Made by a program: the position numbers and the translations under genes
The notes under the pieces: model-generated
The model's database searches: none
What the model was told of the DNA's origin: nothing
What the model saw: the letters and a program-made list of their open reading frames with translations, nothing else
DNA from: RGIG4576 sp045656705
Lineage (GTDB): Bacteria; Bacteroidota; Bacteroidia; Bacteroidales; Muribaculaceae
Reading direction: 5' to 3'
Assembly: GCA_045656705.1 (NCBI GenBank)
Contig: JAZORR010000033.1
Coordinates: 1-51,456, forward strand
DNA length: 51,456 bases
Shown: positions 43,411-51,456 of the stretch, one piece after another
Numbering within the stretch: position 1 is the first letter of the stretch
Layout of the letters: the number at the start of each line of letters is the position of its first letter

Positions 43411-45789
43411 ATGAAGAAACTGTTTACTTTATTAACTGCATCGTGTATAAGTGCTTCAGCATTTGCTCAAGTATTACACACCACAGATTTTGCTACAGCC
43501 ACCGACACCGATTTCGCTGCGTGGAGTGTAGTAGACGTTAACAACGATGGAAAGACATGGCAATTTGATTCATCAGGCAGTCCATCACATGTGTTCTATA
43601 GCTATCACGGCTCAAACAATGCCGACGACTGGATGATTTCTCCAGCTATCACTTCTACCCAATCGGGTACTATAGCCGTTTCGTTTGGCGTGAAAGGTAG
43701 TTCTTATATTGAAAAAATCGAGCTTTTCTATGGTGATCAACCAACAGTTGAAGCGATGACCAACAAAGTGAGTGAAACACTTTCGCTTAAAGACAACGAA
43801 ACATCACACATCTATCTTGTGAATGTAGAAGCCAATAAACCTATTTATTTAGGCTTCCACGCATGTAGCGATGCCGACAAGTGGCGTCTGTATCTATGTA
43901 ATGTGAAGGCTGAATTCACAGCAAACCCTGTAGACCTACAAGTGAGCGAAATCTTGAGCCCTGTTAGCGATTTCGGTCTTGCTCAAGAAACAGTGAAGGT
44001 GAAGGTGAAAAACAATGGTACAGTAGATGTGGATGCATTCACAGTATCTTACTCGGTGGATGGTACTACAGTGGCTACCGAAGAAGTGAACACTCCACTT
44101 GCCAAGGGTGCAGAAATGGAATATACATTTGCAACAAAGACTGATTTGTCGGCTCCTCGCAAGAGTTTTGCAATCAAGGCTTGGACTACACATGCCGATG
44201 ATATCAACACAACCAACGATGCTGCTACAACATCTGTGCTTCACAAAGCTCCAGCCACAGTGCCTTACACTATGGGCTTCGAAGCAAGTGAATACACCGA
44301 TGGTATCACATTCTTCAACCTAAATGAAGACGATGGTAACTGGGATCTATACACCGATCCATGGTGGAGCCTTGCTCACACTGGCGACTACTGTCTTGCT
44401 TATAATTACAACAAGTACAACAACGGTAACGACTGGGCTATCCTTGAACCTATCGAAATCAAAGAAGCAGGTTACTACGTTTTGAAATTCTGGTATTCAG
44501 GTGATGATACACACCCAGAAAAACTTGGCGTATACTATGGTAGTGAAGCTACTCCAGAAGCGATGACCAATACAATTGTGGAATATGCTCCATTCGCACG
44601 AAGTGCTTACGAAGAATCTATCAATATCATCCAAATCGACCAACCAAAGACTATCTATATCGGTTTCCACGCATTCAGCGACAAGGACGAAAACTGGCTA
44701 TGCGTAGACGACGTAGTATTGGAAAAGGTTGATGGCGACAAGATTGATCTCGGCGTGACAGCTATCAGCAACCCTGCCGAATATGTACACCAAGGATCGA
44801 AACTTGACATAGGTTTCACAGTACGCAACTTCGGTATCAAGGACGTAGCAAGCGTAATTCGCGTGAAAATAGGCGACAATGTAGTGAGCGAAACCAGCAC
44901 CACTATCAAGGCTCAAGCTATCGTGGATCTATCGGTGAAAGATGCTCTTAAATCGTTGGAAGCAGGCAAGCACACTGTAACAGTGGAAGTAGTAGCAGAA
45001 GGTGATGTAGTAGCAGAAAACAATACTAAGGAGAAAGAATTCCGCGTGATGGGTACTCCTGCTATGCGTTGGGATTTCGAAGAATGTATCCTTCCTAAGG
45101 ACTTCACATTCCGCTCTGAAGACGAAGGTACAGTAAACCCAAGTGCAGGTAGCGAATTCAACGAAGAAGGTTGGGGACTATTTGCTATCCAAAAACACGA
45201 ACAACTCGGAGAATATGTGCTTGCAGGTACATCATGGCTTGATGGAACAGACCAAGCTGACCGTTGGTGTATTCTTCCTCCATTCATTGCAAGTGACGAC
45301 ACTCACCTTGTGTGGGACGCATCATCATTCAACCCTTCATTCCTTGAAACTTACTCAGTAATGGTGTCTTCAAGCGGTGATGATAGCTGGTGGTATTACA
45401 CTGAAAAGAAATATAGCAGCGAAAGTGCCGAATTCAAGACAAGAGGTCTCGATCTAAGTTTCTATAAGGGCAAAGAAATCTATGTAGCATTCCGTCTTCA
45501 AACAGCAAATGGTGAAGCTCTTATCCTCGACAACATCGACATTCACGGCGACATCACTACTGGCGTAGAAGAAGTGAGCGAAGCTAAGGCACAAGTGAAG
45601 GTAGAAAATGGTGCTATCAAGGTAGTAGGTGCAGAAGCTCAATCGCTTGAAGTATTTGACATGAATGGTCGTAGCGTGGTGAATGTAGCAGCGAACGAAG
45701 TATCTACCGAAGCCCTAAGTGCAGGTATTTACTCAGTGCGCGTAACTACAGCTGGCAATACAACTACTCAAAAGGTTATTATCAAATAA
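43411..45789 (+). CDS. Secreted multi-domain protein with choice-of-anchor J domains and type IX tail
   Basis: The 792-residue protein has a signal peptide (MKKLFTLLTASCISASAFA) and three cleaved-adhesin/choice-of-anchor J-like domains (about 22-175, 285-445, 545-720). Two CARDB-like Ig modules (about 175-280, 445-545) lie between them. The C-terminus (LEVFDMNGRSVV...GIYSVRV...QKVIIK) is a type A type IX secretion signal. It is probably an adhesin or extracellular structural protein. Its leader can form a pseudoknot. Confidence 0.82.
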   Translation: MKKLFTLLTASCISASAFAQVLHTTDFATATDTDFAAWSVVDVNNDGKTWQFDSSGSPSHVFYSYHGSNNADDWMISPAITSTQSGTIAVSFGVKGSSYIEKIELFYGDQPTVEAMTNKVSETLSLKDNETSHIYLVNVEANKPIYLGFHACSDADKWRLYLCNVKAEFTANPVDLQVSEILSPVSDFGLAQETVKVKVKNNGTVDVDAFTVSYSVDGTTVATEEVNTPLAKGAEMEYTFATKTDLSAPRKSFAIKAWTTHADDINTTNDAATTSVLHKAPATVPYTMGFEASEYTDGITFFNLNEDDGNWDLYTDPWWSLAHTGDYCLAYNYNKYNNGNDWAILEPIEIKEAGYYVLKFWYSGDDTHPEKLGVYYGSEATPEAMTNTIVEYAPFARSAYEESINIIQIDQPKTIYIGFHAFSDKDENWLCVDDVVLEKVDGDKIDLGVTAISNPAEYVHQGSKLDIGFTVRNFGIKDVASVIRVKIGDNVVSETSTTIKAQAIVDLSVKDALKSLEAGKHTVTVEVVAEGDVVAENNTKEKEFRVMGTPAMRWDFEECILPKDFTFRSEDEGTVNPSAGSEFNEEGWGLFAIQKHEQLGEYVLAGTSWLDGTDQADRWCILPPFIASDDTHLVWDASSFNPSFLETYSVMVSSSGDDSWWYYTEKKYSSESAEFKTRGLDLSFYKGKEIYVAFRLQTANGEALILDNIDIHGDITTGVEEVSEAKAQVKVENGAIKVVGAEAQSLEVFDMNGRSVVNVAANEVSTEALSAGIYSVRVTTAGNTTTQKVIIK

Positions 45790-45818
45790 GAATAAAACTT
45801 TCGCATAATTAATACCGA

Positions 45819-45850
45819 GGAGATGCATCTTTGATGCATCTCCTTCTTTT
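45819..45850 (+). terminator. Terminator of the choice-of-anchor gene
   Basis: GGAGATGCAT (45819-45828) pairs with ATGCATCTCC (45834-45843), followed by a long T-run. Confidence 0.85.
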
Positions 45851-45865
45851 TTTTATTAAAATATC

Positions 45866-45896
45866 TTGTGTATAATGAAATTATTATATAACTTTG
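45866..45896 (+). promoter_or_regulatory. Promoter of the DUF5053-like gene
   Basis: TTG (45866-45868), 20 bp, TAACTTTG (45889-45896). Confidence 0.55.
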
Positions 45897-45931
45897 CTGT
45901 ATAATTTTATTTCACATTAAAACTTATCAAT

Positions 45932-46249
45932 ATGTACTTAGGAAAAAGAAAAATTTTGAATCCAGAAAAATACGAAGAACTTCGCAATATCACAATTACC
46001 GACAAAGAAGGTGCTGTGTGGAACACCTTTGTGGAATTGGAAGGACTTATCAATAAGTCGCAATTAGCAGCACAATATTTCAAGAGAAGCCATGCATGGA
46101 TTTCTCAACGCATACATGGCTGTACTGTTCGAAACAAGACTATGTCATTTAAAGAAGAAGAATACCACCAACTTGCCGAAGCCTTAAGAGACATCGCCAA
46201 ACGCCTACAAGCTCACGCCGACGAAATAGACAACGCTGCAATCGAGTGA
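45932..46249 (+). CDS. DUF5053-like small protein
   Basis: The 105-residue protein has the run AAQYFKRSHAWISQRIHG followed by a helix LAEALRDIAKRL, typical of the Bacteroidales DUF5053 family. The middle may form a helix-turn-helix; a DNA-binding role is plausible but unproven. It has its own promoter and lies 129 bp before the large helicase gene. Confidence 0.65.
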   Translation: MYLGKRKILNPEKYEELRNITITDKEGAVWNTFVELEGLINKSQLAAQYFKRSHAWISQRIHGCTVRNKTMSFKEEEYHQLAEALRDIAKRLQAHADEIDNAAIE

Positions 46250-46319
46250 TTTTGGTACTTTTTCGCACCAAAAACGAGAGTATTTCGATGTAATATTACT
46301 CATTCTCATAGTTTCTTAT

Positions 46320-46327
46320 TACTTTTG
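46320..46327 (+). promoter_or_regulatory. -7 box of the helicase fusion gene
   Basis: TACTTTTG matches TAnnTTTG, 51 bp before the ATG; no -33 TTTG is seen. Confidence 0.4.
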
Positions 46328-46378
46328 TATATAAATAAACTATAGAAACAAATCATATCCATTACTATATTTGACAAT

Positions 46379-49300
46379 ATGTCTATTTGGGATAAAATCA
46401 TAAAATCAATAAGTGGCATAGAAAACCAACCTACAACATCACAAAAAACATCGAGAGATACATCTCGTTATGCCTTTTTAGATACTGAAGTAGGTATGAA
46501 TGACCATAAGGTACACGATATAGGTGCACTAAGATGGGATAGGTGCATTTATCATGCTACCAACAAGCGTGAATTATATGATTTCCTCAAAGACATTGAT
46601 TTTATATGTGGACATAATATCATACATCACGACGCTAAATATCTTTTTGGCGAAGAAAAGCATAATTGGGCACTTGTGGATACGCTCTATGTATCGCCGT
46701 TATTATTTCCTCAAAAACCTTATCATCGATTGGTGAAAGATGATAAATTGGTGCGTGATCAAATAAATAATCCCGTAAACGATTGTGAGAAGGCTCGCGA
46801 CCTGCTTATGGACGAAGTGGCTCAATGGAATGCCCTATCAGAAGAACGAAAAATCATTTTCGCATCACTTATTCAAGACACCACAGAATTTAGTGGTTTT
46901 ATTGAATTTGTGCAGTCCAGGATAGAAGCACCAAAGAACCTTGCACATATTATCAGCACCACTTACGATGATAAAATATGCAAAAATGCCAATATTGAGC
47001 ATATCATAAATATGTATCCGTGTGAACTGGCATATGCTCTTGCATTAATCGACACCACCGACCATCGCTCTATTACTCCTGCATGGGTACTTCGCAACTA
47101 TCCAAACGTAGAATATGTGGTGAAACTTTTACGCCACTCAAAATGTAAAAATGGATGCGATTACTGCAACAAGGTGCTTGATGTTAACTATAACTTGAAA
47201 AAGTTTTTCGGTTATGACCAATTTCGTACCTACGATGGCGAACCTCTACAAGAAAATGCCGCACGAGCAGCCGTCGACAACAAATCATTACTTGCAATCT
47301 TCCCTACAGGAGGAGGTAAATCTCTTACTTTTCAACTCCCTGCATTGATGGAAGGTCGCTCTGTTCATGGGCTCACAGTGGTAATTTCGCCACTGCAATC
47401 GTTGATGAAAGACCAAGTGGATAATTTAGCCGACAGAGGCATCACCGATGCAGTCACGATAAACGGATTGCTCGATCCTATCAGTAGAGCTCACGCCATC
47501 GACCAAGTGATTAGTGGCGAAGCATCGTTGCTATATATAGCACCCGAGATGTTGCGTTCGAAAACAATGGAGCGAGTGCTACTTGCACGCAATGTGGTGC
47601 GTTTCGTTATAGACGAAGCACACTGCTTCTCGTCGTGGGGACAAGATTTTCGCGTAGATTATCTGTATATAGGTAAATTTATACGCGAATATCAGAAGAA
47701 GAAAAATGCGCGACTTCCTATACCCGTGTCGTGCTTCACTGCTACAGCAAAGCAAAAGGTGGTGCAGGATATCTGCGACTACTTCAAGCAAACGCTCGAC
47801 ATCGACCTCCAATTGTTTGCATCGTCGGCATCACGCACCAATCTGAAATATTCGGTAATTCACGCCGATACCGACGAAGACAAATACATCAAACTGCGTT
47901 CGCTTATTTCCCAATCATCGTGCCCTACCATAATATACGTTTCTCGCACAAAACGCACAAAGGAATTGGCCGACAAACTTTCTCGCGACGGATTCAAGGC
48001 ACTGCCCTTTAATGGCAAGATGGATTCGGACCAAAAAATTGCCAACCAAGATGCCTTTATGAGCGATCGGGTGCGTATCATCGTAGCCACATCGGCCTTC
48101 GGGATGGGGGTAGACAAGAAAGATGTGGGCCTTGTGATACACTACGACATCTCCGACTCTTTGGAGAACTATGTGCAAGAGGCAGGGCGTGCAGGACGCG
48201 ATCCACTGCTCAATGCACGATGCTTTGTACTATATAGCGATGCTGACCTCGACAAGCATTTCATTCTACTCAACCAAACGAAGCTGAGTATCAGCGAAAT
48301 CCAACAGGTGTGGAAAACGATAAAGGACATCACCAAGCAACGAATGCGTGTGTGCTGTTCGGCTCTCGAAATTGCAAGAAAATCGGGATGGGACGAATCT
48401 GTTACCGATATCGAAACTCGAGTACGCACAGCCCTCGCTGCACTCGAGCAAGCTGGATATATAGAGCGAGGAAATAATGTGCCACATGTGTATGCTACTG
48501 GTATCACAGTGAAAAACTTAGAAGAGGCTCGCACTCGCATCACCGAATCGGTACTATTCGACACTAATGAGGTGGAAAATGCTGTGCGCATAATCAAATC
48601 ACTCATTTCACAGAAATACATTTCAAAGGCTCAAAACGATATCGCCGAGTCGCGTGTAGACTATTTGGCCGACATTCTTGGAATGAACAAGAATGAGGTG
48701 ATTTCGGCAGTAGAGCGTATGCGACAAGAAGGAATCTTGGCCGATTCAAAAGATATTTCTGCCTACCTTAACGACGCAGGAGAATCGGAAAACAAATCAA
48801 AACGCTTACTCGAGCGATTTACCAAATTAGAGCGTTATATCCTCGATAAAATTCCGAATGAGGTACTTAAAATATCATATAAGCAGTTAAATGACAATGC
48901 TCAAAGCGATGGCATCACCACCGCCACCGAAAAAGACATTCGCACCCTACTCTATTTCCTATCGGTAAAGGGATACACCCGAAAAGTGGAAGATGCTGCT
49001 CATAATGTAGAGTTGTCGCGACTGACTGATAGCGACACAAGCATTAAACGCTTTGAGAAACGACTTGAAATATGCCGATTTGCCATAGAATGGCTTTATC
49101 GCCAGATATCACCAAATACCGACGAAACAAAAAATAATGGTGTGCAGTTTTCGATTATCGAATTGCTGAACGACATCAAGACTCAATGCTCAAGTTTGTT
49201 CTTCAGTATCGACGAAGTGCAACTTGAAGATGTGGAAGAGGCTCTGCTATATATGTCGAAAATTGGGGCATTGAAACTCGAAGGAGGTTTTCTTGTGCTA

Positions 49301-51250
49301 TATAATGCTATGGATATACGACGCATCAAAGATAGCCGATTGCGTTACAAGCAAGAAGATTATCGTATGCTCAACGAATTCTACAAGCAGAAAATTCAGC
49401 AAGTACACATCGTGGGCGAATATGCCAATTTGATGGTGAAAGACTACGATGCAGCTTTGCGATATGTGCAAGACTATTTCCAAATGGACTACAAGCGATT
49501 TGTGGCTAAATACTTCAAGGGCGACCGAGTACACGAAATCGAACGCAATATCACTCCAGATAAGTTTGAGCAACTTTTCGGCACACTATCGAGAAAGCAG
49601 ATGGAAATCATCTCCGACAAGGAATCTCGCTGCATAGTGGTGGCGGCAGGTCCTGGTAGTGGGAAAACTCGCGTTTTGGTGCATAAATTAGCATCGTTGC
49701 TATTACTCGAAGATGTGAAACATGAGCAACTTCTGATGCTCACCTTTTCGCGTGCAGCAGCCACCGAATTCAAGCAACGACTTATGGGCCTTATTGGCAA
49801 TGCTGCCCATTATGTCGAAATCAAAACATTCCATTCATATTGTTTCGATTTGTTTGGCAGAATAGGTAATTTAGACTATGCAAAAGATGTGGTGTCGCGT
49901 GCCACAGAAATGATAAACAATGGCGAGGTAGAACCTAATCGTATAGCCAAAACTGTGCTTGTGATAGACGAGGCACAAGATATGGGCGAAGAAGAATATG
50001 CATTGGTGAAGGCTCTGATGACTGCAAACGAAGAAATGCGTGTGATAGCCGTGGGCGATGACGACCAAAACATATTTACTTTCCGTGGCTCCGACTCTAA
50101 ATATTTGGCACAGTTGCTATCCGATTCCAACGGAACCTTCGTGGAAATGACCGAAAACTATCGTAGCACGCAGAGTGTAGTAAAATATGCCAATGCCTTC
50201 GTGAATAGCATAAAAGGCAGAATGAAAAGTGCTCCTATCATATCTATGAGCCAAGATTATGGAAGTGTGCATATTACTCATTACACAGCATCGCCTCATA
50301 TGTATCAACCTCTTGTGGCAGAACTGATTGCCCACAAGGGAGAAGGCACAAAGTGCGTACTTACCTACACCAATGAAGAGGCTACAATATTGGTAGCACT
50401 CTTGCGAAAACACGGACTTAACAGTAAACTCATTCAAAGCATGGACGGGTTTAAATTCTGGAACATGGCCGAGGTGCGCTTTTTCTTGAAAAATATCGAG
50501 AAAGATACACATACCCCTGTAGTCATCAAGGATGTGTGGGAGAATGCAAAGCAAAAAACCTTTGCTACCTATGCCAACTCGGCAAGTTTGTGTTACCTAA
50601 AACGATGTATCCAACTTTTTGAAGAAACAAATAAAAATCTATACCTCACCGATTTCAAAGAGTTTGTATTCGAGTCCACTACAGAGGATTTCTGCGATAT
50701 ACAGAATGCAGATGTGATAGTGTCTACCATCCACAAATCTAAAGGTTTGGAATTTGATGATGTGTATATGCTTATTACCGACCAAAGAAAGGTGAACGAC
50801 GATGCTCTACGATGCTATTATGTGGGCATAACTCGTGCCAAGCGTAGACTGTTTATCCACACTAATTCTTCACTATTCGACCGATTTAAGGTCGACCAAA
50901 GAAAGGTGGATTACAACCAATACGAAATGCCGAATGAAATCGTGCTTCAACTATCTCACAGAGATGTGAATCTTGGTTTCTTCAAATCACGAAAGAAGGA
51001 AGTGCTCGAGATGCGTGCCGGACAAACCCTCAATTTCCACAACAATTACTTGTATAACACCGTCACAGACAAACCTATTTGCCAATTGGCTCAAAAAATG
51101 CAAGAGGAACTTAACCAATGGGTGCAAAAGGGCTATACAGTATCAGATTGTGTTATTCGCTTCATCGTGGCTTGGAAACCGAAAGATGCTCCGAAGGAAG
51201 AGAAGGAGCACGCCGTGCTATTGGCGGATTTAACGCTGATCAAGATATAA
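46379..51250 (+). CDS. Exonuclease-RecQ-UvrD fusion helicase
   Basis: The 1623-residue protein joins three enzymes. Residues 30-145 resemble a DEDD exonuclease (FLDTEVG with Asp35 and Glu37, HNIIHHD with Asp85, and Asp135; the usual histidine five residues before the last Asp is Asn). A CX3CX2C cluster (256-263) follows. The RecQ core has GGGKS (311-315), DEAHCFSSWGQDFR (412-425), ATSAFGMGVDK and EAGRAGRD. A helical region leads to a UvrD-type SF1 helicase: GPGSGKTRVL (1091-1100), DEAQDM (1197-1202), GDDDQNIFTFRG (1226-1237), ENYRST, STIHKSKGLEFDDV and VGITRAKRR. The classical RecQ zinc-binding cysteines after the core are not seen. It is probably a DNA repair or defence machine with two motors. 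The reading frame is intact. Confidence 0.85.
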   Translation: MSIWDKIIKSISGIENQPTTSQKTSRDTSRYAFLDTEVGMNDHKVHDIGALRWDRCIYHATNKRELYDFLKDIDFICGHNIIHHDAKYLFGEEKHNWALVDTLYVSPLLFPQKPYHRLVKDDKLVRDQINNPVNDCEKARDLLMDEVAQWNALSEERKIIFASLIQDTTEFSGFIEFVQSRIEAPKNLAHIISTTYDDKICKNANIEHIINMYPCELAYALALIDTTDHRSITPAWVLRNYPNVEYVVKLLRHSKCKNGCDYCNKVLDVNYNLKKFFGYDQFRTYDGEPLQENAARAAVDNKSLLAIFPTGGGKSLTFQLPALMEGRSVHGLTVVISPLQSLMKDQVDNLADRGITDAVTINGLLDPISRAHAIDQVISGEASLLYIAPEMLRSKTMERVLLARNVVRFVIDEAHCFSSWGQDFRVDYLYIGKFIREYQKKKNARLPIPVSCFTATAKQKVVQDICDYFKQTLDIDLQLFASSASRTNLKYSVIHADTDEDKYIKLRSLISQSSCPTIIYVSRTKRTKELADKLSRDGFKALPFNGKMDSDQKIANQDAFMSDRVRIIVATSAFGMGVDKKDVGLVIHYDISDSLENYVQEAGRAGRDPLLNARCFVLYSDADLDKHFILLNQTKLSISEIQQVWKTIKDITKQRMRVCCSALEIARKSGWDESVTDIETRVRTALAALEQAGYIERGNNVPHVYATGITVKNLEEARTRITESVLFDTNEVENAVRIIKSLISQKYISKAQNDIAESRVDYLADILGMNKNEVISAVERMRQEGILADSKDISAYLNDAGESENKSKRLLERFTKLERYILDKIPNEVLKISYKQLNDNAQSDGITTATEKDIRTLLYFLSVKGYTRKVEDAAHNVELSRLTDSDTSIKRFEKRLEICRFAIEWLYRQISPNTDETKNNGVQFSIIELLNDIKTQCSSLFFSIDEVQLEDVEEALLYMSKIGALKLEGGFLVLYNAMDIRRIKDSRLRYKQEDYRMLNEFYKQKIQQVHIVGEYANLMVKDYDAALRYVQDYFQMDYKRFVAKYFKGDRVHEIERNITPDKFEQLFGTLSRKQMEIISDKESRCIVVAAGPGSGKTRVLVHKLASLLLLEDVKHEQLLMLTFSRAAATEFKQRLMGLIGNAAHYVEIKTFHSYCFDLFGRIGNLDYAKDVVSRATEMINNGEVEPNRIAKTVLVIDEAQDMGEEEYALVKALMTANEEMRVIAVGDDDQNIFTFRGSDSKYLAQLLSDSNGTFVEMTENYRSTQSVVKYANAFVNSIKGRMKSAPIISMSQDYGSVHITHYTASPHMYQPLVAELIAHKGEGTKCVLTYTNEEATILVALLRKHGLNSKLIQSMDGFKFWNMAEVRFFLKNIEKDTHTPVVIKDVWENAKQKTFATYANSASLCYLKRCIQLFEETNKNLYLTDFKEFVFESTTEDFCDIQNADVIVSTIHKSKGLEFDDVYMLITDQRKVNDDALRCYYVGITRAKRRLFIHTNSSLFDRFKVDQRKVDYNQYEMPNEIVLQLSHRDVNLGFFKSRKKEVLEMRAGQTLNFHNNYLYNTVTDKPICQLAQKMQEELNQWVQKGYTVSDCVIRFIVAWKPKDAPKEEKEHAVLLADLTLIKI

Positions 51251-51323
51251 GTTATAGATGTTTTGTGTGTATTAATTAGCAACTCATACACATAGTGTCT
51301 TCCACTTATAAAAAGCGGTTACC

Positions 51324-51340
51324 TGGACAAAAAGTAGGAT
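51324..51340 (+). repeat. 17-bp dispersed repeat, copy 2
   Basis: TGGACAAAAAGTAGGAT, identical to the minus strand of 117-133. Confidence 0.5.
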
Positions 51341-51364
51341 GAAATTAGAGTAAAAAACTCTTAG

Positions 51365-51381
51365 TAGACAAAAAGTATGAT
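51365..51381 (+). repeat. 17-bp dispersed repeat, degenerate copy
   Basis: TAGACAAAAAGTATGAT differs from the exact copies at two bases and lies 41 bp after copy 2 in the same direction. Confidence 0.4.
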
Positions 51382-51383
51382 AG

Positions 51384-51433
51384 ATATTCCCATAGGTGCG
51401 CGCCCCTATGGGAATATTTGCGCTTAATAGCGC
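51384..51433. terminator. Two hairpins at the right edge
   Basis: A perfect 13-bp stem (51384-51396 with 51405-51417) with an 8-nt loop is followed by GCGCT/AGCGC (51421-51425, 51430-51434 by eye) and CTTTT. They may terminate the helicase transcript or belong to an element that continues past the window. Confidence 0.4.
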
Positions 51434-51456
51434 CTTTTAATATACTCATCTAGTAA

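Noticed and set aside
1..51456. tRNA, rRNA, CRISPR, prophage or complete insertion sequence
   Set aside because: Looked for on both strands by eye; no cloverleaf with conserved arms, no repeat-spacer array, no transposase or phage structural gene was seen.

Overview
The window looks like a chromosomal segment of a Bacteroidales bacterium, probably in or near Muribaculaceae/Prevotellaceae; the genus cannot be fixed from sequence alone. The signs are: many promoters with the Bacteroidetes -7 box TAnnTTTG, often 19-20 bp after TTTG or TTG; very few Shine-Dalgarno sequences; type IX-like C-terminal sorting tails; short Bacteroidetes lipoprotein signals; a BspA-type leucine-rich repeat protein; a DUF5053-like protein; a Tricorn-type protease; and the aspD-aspT aspartate decarboxylation pair. 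I saw no rRNA, tRNA, CRISPR array, complete insertion sequence or prophage.

Layout. 0.2-6.1 kb: a secreted phosphodiester glycosidase, rpiB, folB and a surface lipoprotein. 6.2-9.6 kb: a visibly AT-richer island with mntA, hepT and a large UPF1/DNA2-like helicase in one tight operon, a candidate defence or toxin-antitoxin unit. 9.7-17.5 kb: a Tricorn-like protease, then a divergent five-gene operon (nitroreductase, M15-like lipoprotein, HAD phosphatase, aroB, an NrdG-like radical SAM protein with a long charged tail). 18-23.5 kb: aspD, aspT and a RelA/SpoT homologue whose synthetase half looks degenerate. 23.6-24.5 kb: two tandem YkvA-like paralogues. 24.7-29.5 kb: a cluster centred on ADP-ribose/NAD chemistry (Nudix regulator of the NrtR type, macro-like protein, FtsZ-C-like protein, ADP-ribosylglycohydrolase, caspase-like small protein, LRR protein) with palindromic operator candidates. 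29.6-38 kb: a lipoprotein gene with a long leader, then fkbp-lgt-TPR-metallophosphoesterase on the minus strand and a divergent long-chain acyl-CoA synthetase. 38-43 kb: two unknown genes, a small SPFH-tail-like membrane protein, pyrE with an SRPBCC partner, and a hipBA module. 43.4-51.3 kb: a secreted choice-of-anchor protein behind a possible pseudoknot leader, a DUF5053-like gene, and a 1623-residue exonuclease-RecQ-UvrD fusion.

The strongest unusual signals are: (1) the mntA-hepT-helicase island; (2) the exonuclease-RecQ-UvrD double helicase; (3) the ADP-ribose/NAD cluster with candidate operators, a small ORF and a run of hairpins upstream; (4) a promoter-linked element found three times at a fixed 38-39 bp before a -7 box, once in a convergent intergenic region with no gene to drive; (5) a pseudoknot-like leader before the secreted protein at 43.4 kb. 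All functional assignments come from motif reading only; no database search was run.
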